64,000 nucleotides of DNA from Elymus sibiricus (taxonomy: Eukaryota > Streptophyta > Magnoliopsida > Poales > Poaceae), in the NCBI GenBank assembly GCA_039707655.1, contig CM077671.1:369046720-369110719 (forward strand), read 5' to 3'. This document shows, in pieces, positions 21,985-30,818 of the stretch. The notes beneath the pieces were generated by a model. It made no database searches. It was not told where the DNA came from and worked only from the letters and a program-made list of their open reading frames with translations. How positions within the stretch are numbered: position 1 is the stretch's first letter; every line of letters begins with the position of its first letter. The position numbers were made by a program, and so were the translations under genes.

Positions 21985-22075
21985 GTACCCATTCAGAGGC
22001 GCAGTGGTAGCGCACCGCGGGGCCGACCGAGAGGTCGCGGGTTCGATACCCCCCCGCGCTCTTTTTATTTTGTTC
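21985..22075 (+). other. tRNA-like Pol III A-box/B-box pair inside the solo LTR
   Basis: GGCGCAGTGGTAGCGC forms a D-arm-like stem (GCGC/GCGC) and approximates an A box. GGTTCGATACC about 40 bp downstream matches the B-box consensus GGTTCGANNCC exactly. A TTTTT stretch follows about 15 bp later, as a Pol III terminator would. A proper acceptor stem or anticodon arm cannot be drawn, so this is not a functional tRNA. It may be a tRNA-derived SINE head or a tRNA relic. Confidence 0.5.
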
Positions 22076-22154
22076 TGTGCGTAGCGTGTGTGTGGTTGGA
22101 TCTGTGACCCCTGGTGTGTGGATCCCGTGTGGCCGTGGTGGATCTCGTGTGCCA

Positions 22155-22222
22155 GTGCCTGTGTGTGTGTGTGTGGCCTGTGTGTGTGTGCTCTGTGATT
22201 GGTGTGTGTGTGTGTCTCTGCT
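22155..22222. repeat. GT/TG microsatellites
   Basis: Three short GTGTGT... runs are separated by CCTG and CTCTGTGATTG. They lie inside the solo LTR. Confidence 0.8.
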
Positions 22223-22874
22223 CGTGAACATGATCCGAGAGAGAACACGGTGGGGTTATGATTGACGTAAGTAGGTGTTCAGGATCACTTAGTGATCATG
22301 CTACTTCACGATCGTCTTACGTATGCCACCATATTTACATTCATGTTCTCGTAAGTTAGCCACCAAATATATGCTTAGCGCTTGCTGCAGCCTCACCATT
22401 TTACCAATCCCTTACCCATGGCTTACATAGTTTCGGTACCCGGGTCATGAGATTGCTGAGTCCCTGTGGCTCACAGATTACAACAATACAGTTGCAGGCG
22501 TTGATGAGAACATGCCAGATGATGTGACTCAGCTCCAGTGGGAGTACGACGAGGAGAGTAGACGTATGTATGTTACGTATCCGGACGAGTAGGGAGCTTC
22601 TTGGTGGTGATCCTGGGATAGCAAGGCAGTCTTCATTGCATCTTTTATCGTTTGTTTTCGTCCGTAGCCGGACCCTGTCTTCTGGATGATGTATTGAATA
22701 ATTGTGTGGACTTGTAATTTAGCTTGTGGCGAGTGTAAGCCAACTTTTATACTCATCTCTTCCTACATGTATTGCGATGATTACTGTACTTGCTAACGAC
22801 GAGATGCGCTTCTATCCCCATCGAGGCCTCAAGCCTTAATAGGGATAGGACCGCATCTTGGGCGTGACATGTCA

Positions 22875-24252
22875 CCTATGATGTATCTTTCGACGAACTT
22901 TTTTTCTCGAGCAACTTTAGTGCCACGGAGAGACAACTTTTGTACTACAGTAGGCAACTTTCGGTTAGGTTGTGTATCATGGTCACCAATCATCTCGATG
23001 TTTTTTTAAGTTGGCTACGATGACTATCAAAATTGCCTAGCATCACATGTAAGTTGCCTACAATGACTACCTATCAATTTTGGTGCTACATGAAGCACCC
23101 TGTTGCCAGGGCCTATCATGACTACATGTCGACTCAATGCTCTTATAAAGTTGGCTATCATGACCGTCAAGTTGCCTAGCGTCACCTATGAAGTTGATTT
23201 CGATGAACTTTTTTCTCAAGCAACTTTCGTGCCACGGAGAAGCAAATTTTGTAGTACAGTAGGCAACTTTTGATTAGGTTGTGTATCATGGTCACCTATC
23301 ATCTCGATGTTTTTTAAATTGGCTACGATGAGTACCAAATTATCTAGCATCACCTGTAAGTTGCCTACTATGACTAACTATCAACTTTGGTGCTACATGA
23401 AGCAACTGAGCATCAACAAATAGGCAACTTCATAGTATTGTAGGCAACTTAGAGACAATGTTAGGTAACCGAGTATCAGTTGGTAGACAACTTACCCGTC
23501 ATCGTAGGCAAAGTGAGGAGTGTTAGACAAATTCCGTGAAAACTTCCATAGCAAAAAGTTGCTTTGAAAATGTTGTGAAGTGAAGTTTACCACTCCACAC
23601 AACTTCTCTTTCCCTAGACAATATAAGTGGTGTGAAGTTTCCAACCCCCAATCAACTTACCACTTGTCCACACGTCTCTGCCAACTCCCGTCCACATTTC
23701 TGGCAACTCCCGTCCACAGCTCTGGCAACTCCCGCCCTCGTTTCTGACAACTAGCGCCCCTCGCCCATATTTCTAGGGGATTTAAGCAGGTGGTTTGGCA
23801 CACCCAACCTATCCCCCAAAACGTGCTTCTCTCGCGCTCGCCACCGCCCCTCGGCGTTTAGCCGTCGTCAACTTAGCAGGAAAGTCTAACAACTTCATAG
23901 GCGCCTTGCCGTCTAACAATTGAGCATGAACTATACGATACTTAGCCGGCTCTCGGAAGTGAATCTTTGGGCAACTCGCGCTAGCATCTCTAGCAACTAC
24001 CTATCATGCATTGGGCGAGTTTTTTGTGCGAAAAAACCTAGAAAGCTTTCAGGTGTGGATCTCTGAGCAACTCGTGCTAGCATCTCTAGCATCTACCTAT
24101 CATGCGTTGGGCGATTTTTTTTTTGCGCTTTTTGTTCTTTGAAAGCACATGCAATGTACCCCCATAAACCAGTGTTCAACACATTGTACTTATCCACTCA
24201 TCCGGTCAACCTACTGCATTGCCCTTACTTAGTTTTCCTAGCAACAACAACT
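22875..24252. repeat. GGCAACTT / AAGTTGCC repeat field (right part)
   Basis: Continuation of the array at 19624-20465 across the solo LTR, with the same units (GTGCCACGGAGA, GTAGGCAACTTT, TATCATGACTAC, AAGTTGCCTA). From about 23640 it grades into GGCAACTCCCGTCCAC units, and then a longer-period minisatellite at 24253. No ORF of note. Confidence 0.6.
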
Positions 24253-24595
24253 GGCAACTTCCAACTCCAACACTCCGTACCGCAGATTCTGGCAACCTGG
24301 TACCACAGATAAGGCAACTCATAGCCTCTCATGGCAACTTCCAACTCCAAATACTTGCATACCCAGATTCTGGCAACTTGGTACCACAGATCAGGCAACT
24401 CATATCCTCTCTCCTGGCAACTTCCAACTCTAACACTCGTATACCACAGATTCTGCCAACCTGGAACCACAGATCAGGCAACTCAAAGCCTCTCTCCTGG
24501 CAAATTCCAACCCCAACACTCATACCACAGATCTCTGCAACCTGGTACCGCATATCAAGCAACTCGTAACCTCTCTCCTAGCAACTTCCTACACC
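24253..24595. repeat. Minisatellite, about 82-bp period, four to five copies
   Basis: GGCAACTTCCAACTCC starts units at about 24253, 24333, 24416 and 24499, with a worn copy near 24580. Each unit also carries CCACAGATTCTGGCAACCTGG and AGGCAACTCATA-like blocks. Confidence 0.75.
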
Positions 24596-25256
24596 AAACC
24601 TCTAGAAAACTCGCATGGTTCAACTACTGTTTACTTCGAGTAAGATCTTATTGCCAACAAATCAAAGACATCAACTCGCTCCTCCTATTTAGACCACGCA
24701 GGTCCTTTCTTGAAAAATGTCAGCGACAAATTAGGGAATGCTCATCACTTGCAACCCACCTCCGCCCATTTAGCGGAGCATTCTTTCAGAATAAAAATAC
24801 ACAGCTAAGTCAAAATACATCAGACACACATAGCAGCAAGGTTCAGATTGGTAAATACACACATACATGATACATGCTCACGGCTTCACGAGCCTACAAA
24901 TCCATTGGATGGTTAAGAAAAGAAGAGATACAAAGAAGAAGACAAGAATCACACAGATTCATGAGTGCATGACCACATGACAAGAAATTCCATTGATTTG
25001 TCTTCCTCCTGTACACGTATTTTGTCTCAGAATATAATCAAGGCTGGAATTAGTGTAGCAGCAGCAGCAAATCGAGCGCTAGGCCAAAGGAAATGCATAT
25101 AGCTAAGACTAGCATGCAACGACCAATCCTTGTTAGAAAAATGAAAGCAGCAATGGTACAATAACTAGAGTAATATGGTGCGCCCAGTTCTCCTGTCGTC
25201 GAGGTGGCAAAACTTGTGGACAAGTGAACTTTCAGGACTCCCGCTCCGATCTTTAT
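24596..25256 (-). other. Probable 3' UTR / downstream region of the minus-strand microprotein gene
   Basis: No coding sequence is recognised. The stretch lies 3' of the stop at 25257 on the minus strand and is of mixed composition. The boundary with the repeat field on the left is not sharp. No convincing polyadenylation site could be fixed by eye. Confidence 0.3.
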
Positions 25257-26111
25257 CTAATCTGTGTCGACATCCGGGTGTCGCGGCTCATTGTAGGCTG
25301 AATTAGCAGAAATTATGAGCAAATTAGGCGGCAGACCAACAATCAATAACAACACCGAGAAGAACAAAACCTGAAACAATATAATGGGCAGGGAACTCAA
25401 GATTTTATGCACGATTGTAATATATACTGCCTGAAGTTTATTCACAGGTTAGAAAATTAGTGTCTTCTCTGCAAAGGTAAAATGAGAGGACTGAACTTTA
25501 TTTTTGGCTTTTTAGCTTCCACATTTTTTACTAGCGGCAGATATTATGAAATGAACCAACTGAATCAAGGACACAGATGTGCAACTAGCTTCAGACCATC
25601 TTTTACCATGCGTAAGACTGATATATCGACATGGCACCTACTAGTATGTATGCAAATCTGATTCAGAAGGAAAAAGATTCATAGATCAAAAAGGTGCCAA
25701 CACGTCAAGGTCAGCATCTCTCCTCTAGCAATATGTAAGCAGCAATCTAGAAACACACACACACGCATCAACCACGCACAGCACGGATGGATCAACTCAC
25801 GCATGCGCACATCGCACATCAAGCACGCGGCTCCAGTTGATGCTGATGGCCGTGGGGTTCGTCCGCCTCTGCGCTGCCGGAGAGATAGTGGACGGCGGGG
25901 AGCAGACCAACAACTGCATCCCGAGATGGAGAGCTCCTGCACCCATCTGAACTGCGCCCCGCAGGCCACAAATGCGGCATGGAGAGGCACCTTGCGAGGG
26001 GTCGGCGGGGAAGCTGAGGACGTGGCCGTCAGCCGCAACGACGAGCTAGGGTGGCGCATCGTGGATCTGGGAGCGCCGCCGCCTCACCTGCTCGATCTGG
26101 AAGCCCCACAT
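25257..26111 (-). CDS. Putative 45-aa single-pass membrane microprotein, two exons
   Basis: Minus-strand exon 1 coding part is 26088-26111 (MWGFQIEQ), ending at a strong donor CAG|GTGAGG. Exon 2 is 25257-25370 after a TTGTTTCAG acceptor, ending with TAG at 25257-25259. Both sites are phase 0 and together give 45 codons. The middle is a hydrophobic segment (LFFSVLLLIVGLPPNLLIIS) and the tail is polar and acidic (SAYNEPRHPDVDTD). This fits a small membrane protein with one transmembrane helix. The GC-rich leader upstream of the ATG (to about 26400) looks like a normal grass 5' region. The gene is too short for ordinary ORF calling. I do not recognise a family. Extra exons inside the 717-bp intron cannot be excluded. 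Confidence 0.5.
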
Positions 26112-26642
26112 AGAGGGTGAGGAGAGGGAGGATATGGTGGGGGCGGTGGCTGAGCAGAGAGACGGGGGCGGGGGTGGGGGCGGCGCATCGGGAGATGGGC
26201 GCGCGCCGCATCCGGAGAAGAGGAGCGAGAGAGGAAGAGGCGGACGCATCGGGAGAGTGAGAGAGACGAGGTAGGTGGGGTGGTTTCAGAAATCCGACCG
26301 TGTGACACCTGGCGCCCTTGATTTGGATCGGACGACGCGCGAAGGTGTGCGCTCGGGACGCCCAAGCAGCACAGCTGCACTTTTTAGAATTTGGGTTTTT
26401 ATAATAGAGATGAATACGTATCAAGGATGAGACCATAACATTTAGGAGGAATAGCTTTACTTAAAATTGTAGATGGTTACATCGGTGCCGCCTCGTTAAA
26501 AACCTCACTCCATCGGAAGCTCCCAGTGAGGAAAAGAGTACGACCCCCAATGAGTAAACTGTAGAAAAATAAATACATTCTACTTTTGAGACTCGATCAC
26601 GTTTATAACTCCACGCAATCGATCTCGAATCCCTTGGATGGA
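26112..26642. other. Spacer between two minus-strand genes
   Basis: The left half (26112-26390) is GC-rich and probably holds the 5' UTR and promoter of the microprotein gene. The right half is AT-rich and would be the 3' flank of the cysteine protease gene. No further gene is seen. Confidence 0.4.
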
Positions 26643-27842
26643 CTAGTCCCAACCCATCACGGGGTAAGAGCCACCCTCCTCGAGGATCCCGCAGTTATGA
26701 GTCCTAGGAAGGAAGAGGTAGCCGGAATCCCCCCATGATTGTCCCCAAGAATTCTTCAGAATGTATGAGTCGGGATCGTAACCCACGAGCAAGAGCTCGT
26801 GATCGTTCTTAGCTCCGCACTCGCCCCAGTACATGCCGCCCGTGTAGTCGTCGAAGTCGGTGTTGTTCGCTCCGATGGAGATGGCGACGACGACGGGAGC
26901 GTAGGTAACTTGCGCCAGGAGCTCATACTCATTATGCGGCTCTAGCTGGCTCCACCCGATCATGGTCATGGGCACGCGCGGTGTGGTCCTAGCTAAGCAC
27001 GTACTCCCATTCTCCTGCTGAAAAAGGGAATAAGGGTAGTTCTGCCACGACGCGATGCCATTTTGCCTCACATAGTTGAAGGCGTTGATGGCGAATCCGC
27101 CTTTGCAGCCACCGCTCGTGTGATCGCAGTCAACCAGCTCCTGCTGCGAAAGTTGCACTATCATGGATGCCCCTGGTCTGATGGCGAGATGGCTCTCGAT
27201 CGCCGCCGTCGCGGCGAACGCCCAGCAGGAGCTGCAGAGCCACTGGTTCCTGACAGGACCTACGCACGGCTGGCCTTGGCATGTCCTGGTATGCCAATCG
27301 ACTCTGACCGGGAGCGTGAGGTTCCCGTCGCCGCCGCGCCTTTTGACGGGCACAAGTGCGGAGTTGCGGCGTCCCTCCGGAGTCATGCAACACCTGCGCG
27401 CTGCACGTTCTGCCCATGTCGCGTCCGCGAAACCGTTGAGTCGCAGAGGCTCGTCTGCAACTCGAACAGTACGGGACGCAACGCGGTGCACCGTCTGGTT
27501 GAAGTTGGCGAAGCGGTGGACCTTCTCTTCTTGCTTGCGCGCTACTTTAAAGTGGTTGCACCAGCGCTCGTAAAGCTGCCTCACAGCCTTCTCCGAGCGG
27601 AGGTCGTGTGTGGTGAACTTCAGGCCGGCGGCCGCCACTGGCTCCAGCAATGCTAGCGCGAGCAAAATACCTAAAACTGAAAAGACATAGAACAATTTTA
27701 CATCACCGTTGGGCAGAATCAAAATACTTAAATGAAATATTTATGCACGACAAATTAATATCAATGTTGGTCACAATTTAATTGCATGCCTCAAAATAAT
27801 AATTCTGAAATACTAACCGGCTGCTATTGCTTGACCGGCCAT
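26643..27842 (-). CDS. Papain-like cysteine protease (C1A family), two exons, 352 aa
   Basis: Exon 1 is 27818-27842 (ATG at 27842-27840; MAGQAIAA plus one base), with donor CCG|GTTAGT. Exon 2 is 26643-27676 after TCTTTTCAG, ending TAG. The junction restores a signal peptide (VLGILLALALLEPVAAA), sending the zymogen to the secretory pathway. A divergent I29 propeptide follows (LYERWCNHFKVARKQEEKVHRF...LNGFAD). In the mature domain I see the oxyanion Gln and catalytic Cys in NQWLCSSCWAFAA, GCKGGF, the catalytic His in NDHELLLVGYD and Asn in ILKNSWGQSWGDSGY. So the triad is complete, although the usual QGxCGSCW reads QWLCSSCW and NHA reads NDHE. Length matches the family. No stops or frameshifts are seen. 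Confidence 0.88.
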
Positions 27843-27920
27843 GGTTGTCGTGGACGAGACCGGGATGGGGGCTGCCGTAGTTGTACACGCCGTAGAGGTG
27901 ACCCTGCTATTGGCGGCCGC

Positions 27921-27929
27921 ACTTTATAG
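27921..27929 (-). promoter_or_regulatory. TATA box of the cysteine protease gene
   Basis: On the minus strand CTATAAAG lies about 80-85 bp upstream of the ATG at 27842, a normal spacing for a short plant leader. No other TATA-like motif is closer. Confidence 0.55.
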
Positions 27930-28023
27930 ACCTGGCGACGTGGGCACGCAGCAGCAGTAGGCGGGCGGGGAGCAAGGGCGTGTCTCAACTGCCCACGGCT
28001 GCTACTCCACAAACGAGAATGCT

Positions 28024-28152
28024 CACGCAGCTTTCGTGCGCTTCGGCGTGAAAAAAGGTAGGTAGGTGCAAGTCTAAATATACTCCATTGTCGAGACACG
28101 CAGCTTTCGCGCGCTTTGGCGTGAAGAAAGGTAGGTAGGTGCAAGTCTAATA
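28024..28152. repeat. 73-bp tandem duplication upstream of the protease gene
   Basis: CACGCAGCTTTCG(T/C)GCGCTT begins at 28024 and 28097. Both copies run on through GGTAGGTAGGTGCAAGTCTA. The position, about 200 bp upstream of the protease start, makes a promoter role possible. Confidence 0.8.
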
Positions 28153-28564
28153 ATGGTGGAGGGGAGAGTAAATCGCGCTGCATTATGCGATAATTTTATT
28201 CCACAGTTGTTAGCTCATGATTTTGGTAAGACGATGGTGCACGACTCGGGTCAGTGAGGACCATTTCTTGTCGTAGAGACATTTGCCCACTCATTCTGTA
28301 ATATTTTGTTGAGGTGTCCTGTTTTGATTAGAACAAATTCCTGATGGCTGCTTGCTGCTATATCCTCTAAGTCCACGGAAGACAAGAAAAACTGTATCAC
28401 CCATGCAAGCCGTGTACAAACCCCGCATGTTATAATATGATTGGATTTGAATAAAGCAGTTTTTTCTTTCCCCAATCTAGAAATTAGGGGTTTTCTGCAT
28501 TAAATATATCTGAATCCGGATACATTTAATTAAAGCTAGCCATGGAACTTTCTCTATCTTGTAG
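28153..28564. other. Intergenic; nothing recognised
   Basis: AT-rich DNA between the protease promoter and the helicase fragment. The last ~50 bp (ending TTGTAG) read as the end of an intron feeding the first helicase exon. Confidence 0.4.
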
Positions 28565-30116
28565 CTACTTAGGCGTGATGAAGCAATGTTGGGGATGTCA
28601 ATGAAGCCAAGGCGGCCAAGAGCAGTAGTACTCTGCCCCACAAGGGAGCTAACTGAGCAGGTTGGTCATGATCAAATTATTTTCTTGTGACGATGCTATT
28701 ATTTGGGTTGCAGCAGTAGTTCATGCACATTGCTCAAATTGCAGGTCTATCGTGTTGCAAAGTCCATGAGCCATCATGCGCCTTTGGGGTAGTCTGTGAG
28801 ACCAGTCATTCTTTGCTTGCTGCGATCATTATTTGAGTTGTATTTTGCCCTATGTGGACTTAAGGACTTTAGTATTGAGTGTGCAGAGTAGGGAGCGAGA
28901 AGGAGAACTGCAATATGCATCTGTTTTACATTATCTAATTTATGAGATAATGAAGAACTATATTTATGTAGGTTCTTGAGCCAAGCTTGGCAAAGGGAAA
29001 CAAAGTTATGGTGTTCTGTAATACTTTGAATTCAAGTCGCGCAGTGGACCATTTTCTGACTGAAAATCAGATATCTACTGTTAACTATCATGGAGAGGTT
29101 CCTGCGGAAGAGAGGTTTGTTGTATTTCTTACTCGGTTCTGTTCTTTAAGCAGTAGGTGTCTAGATTGATTGATTTTATTTTTATGATACCTGATAATCA
29201 ACTGTAGAGTTGAGAACCTGAACAAGTTCCGTAAAGAAGAGGGGGATTGCCCAACATTGGTATGCACTGATCTGGCAGCTAGAGGTCTGGACTTGGATGT
29301 CGACCATGTCATCATGTTTGACTTCCCATCGAATTCGGTACGTGTTATATTACCTCAGTCTGTCTGTATGTATTTATGCCCATGACAGTGATACTTATGC
29401 AGTCTATCTTGTGATTATTGTTTGTGCTTTTAGATTGATTACCTTCACAGAACTGGACGAACTGCACGCATGGGAGCCAAAGGTAACGTTTCTTAGCTGT
29501 ACTTGAGCACATTCACTTGCTCTGTATCGTTACTTTGCTATAATCATGTATTCTATACACTATGATCTCTTATATTTTTTGTGATGACCCCATTGTGGAC
29601 CAGAAGCTCCCTCCATTGTTGAAACTTAGCTTACCATTTCAGTGCCTTTGCTGCAAAGAATTCTTACTTTTCATTCAGTAAAAGACTTAAATAATACTTT
29701 GAATAAAAGAATTGAACTAAACTTTGCAAGCTTAGAAAAAGGGATAGGATAAAGGGAGTTTGAAATGGCTTCTGGGAAACAAAATATTATGTGATTTCGT
29801 GTCTGAAGTGAGATGGGTTAGCAATATAGGTTTGCCACTCAGAGATATCCACATAGCTGGGTGATCTTTGGACAGGTAGCAATATTCAGTTTCATATTTT
29901 CTGTCTACTTACAAATTCTCATTATCATCCCAAAATGCAGGGAAAGTTACAAGTCTTGTGGCTAAGAAAGATGTGGCTTTAGCTACTCGGATAGAAGAGG
30001 CCATCAAGAAAAATGAGAGCTTGGAAGCTCTAACGACTAACAATGTTAGAAGAGCTAACAACCCACGGAGTGCGGGCACCAAAGGAAGGACCTCAAGGTC
30101 GGTTAAGACTTCATAA
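28565..30116 (+). pseudogene. DEAD-box RNA helicase fragment (chloroplast RH39-like), with introns, central exons missing
   Basis: Exons by homology and splice sites: 28565-28660 ([18 protein letters not shown], motif Ia CPTREL), 28745 to about 28777 (VYRVAKSMSHHA, then a stop), 28972-29114 ([18 protein letters not shown]), 29208-29337 (motif [15 protein letters not shown]), 29434-29482 (motif VI DYLHRTGRTARMGAK), 29941-30116 ([10 protein letters not shown]..., stop TAA 30114-30116). The C-terminal helicase half is in frame throughout. The N terminus with the Q motif and Walker A, and all exons with DEAD and SAT, are absent; the break sits between 28777 and 28972. From memory the sequence is closest to plant RH39, which acts on plastid 23S rRNA. 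Retained introns show a DNA-level copy, not a retrocopy, as in Helitron or Pack-MULE capture or an internal deletion. Confidence 0.82.
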
Positions 30117-30452
30117 GAGGCCTGGAGGATTTTTTAATTCCCCTGCTTTAGAAAGGCTGGAGATTTTGGATAATGCACCCTGTAAATATCTGAGACTTCA
30201 TTTCTTCAAAAAAAAATTCCCGTGCGGTGCGTGCTTACAAGTTAATTAAAGAGTTAGAATCAAGATCTTAACACAGCACATCTATGTAATACATATGCAT
30301 AATGTTGGATGGAATAATATGTTGTATTACCTGTACCCACGAATTTTGTCCGAGTGTTTCTATGCTCACCGCTTTTCTGTTGAATTGTGGAAATTAGCAT
30401 TGCCTGGCTTTCGGTAACTTCGTTTAGCATTTCTCAACTAGTCACACCTGGC
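30117..30452. other. 3' flank of the helicase fragment
   Basis: Reads like the old 3' UTR, with poly-A-like and AT-rich stretches. No gene is seen up to the CACTA remnant. Confidence 0.4.
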
Positions 30453-30818
30453 CGACGAACATACTAGAGCGTGTCCAGTAATTTCGTCGGCTAGAGGAGC
30501 CGACGAAAATATCATCAAGTACTTTCGTCGGCTCCACCAGCCGACGAAAATACCGTTCTTTCGTCGGCTTGTGGAGCCGATGAAAATAGGTACCGTGATT
30601 TTCGTCGGCCCGACAAGCCGACGAAAATACATCGCGCATTTTCGTCGGCCTCTATGGCCGACGAAAATAGATTTATTTTCGTCGGTTGCCGACGAAAATA
30701 GTTTTATTTTCGTCGAGTTTATTTCGTCGGCTGGCCGACGAAAATATATATTTTCGACGGTTTTCAGGCTATTTTCGACGGTTCCTGGCCGACGAAAATA
30801 AGCTGTTTCCCTGTAGTG
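30453..30818. mobile_element. CACTA transposon end with hairpin subterminal repeats
   Basis: The right end reads GTTTCCCTGTAGTG (30805-30818), the reverse complement of a CACTACAGGGAAAC terminus typical of En/Spm elements. Inside are about eight palindromic units of the form TTTTCGTCGGC-spacer-GCCGACGAAAAT. These are subterminal binding-site arrays. No matching CACTA terminus is found on the left, so the element is truncated near 30450. No coding sequence remains. Confidence 0.8.

Larger units (their letters stand above)
20466..22874. mobile_element. 2.4 kb solo LTR (gypsy-type) with TGTCA target-site duplication
   Basis: The element 20471-22869 starts TGTAACAGCCCAAG and ends CTTGGGCGTGACA, an imperfect inverted pair with TG...CA ends. 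TGTCA flanks it on both sides (20466-20470 and 22870-22874). Joining the flanks restores CCTAG-TGTCA-CCTATGA, matching other copies of the host repeat. There is no primer site, polypurine tract or second LTR, so it is a solo LTR. The length and end sequences resemble chromovirus LTRs. It contains a TATA-like CTATAAGAGG (about 21290), CT-rich and GC-rich leader sequence, a tRNA-like Pol III motif pair and GT microsatellites. Confidence 0.85.

Noticed and set aside
22000..22065. Functional tRNA gene
   Set aside because: A- and B-box-like words exist, but no acceptor stem or anticodon arm can be formed.
21721..22248. 175-codon minus ORF with THT/HTH-type runs
   Set aside because: Generated by GT microsatellites and GC-rich LTR sequence.
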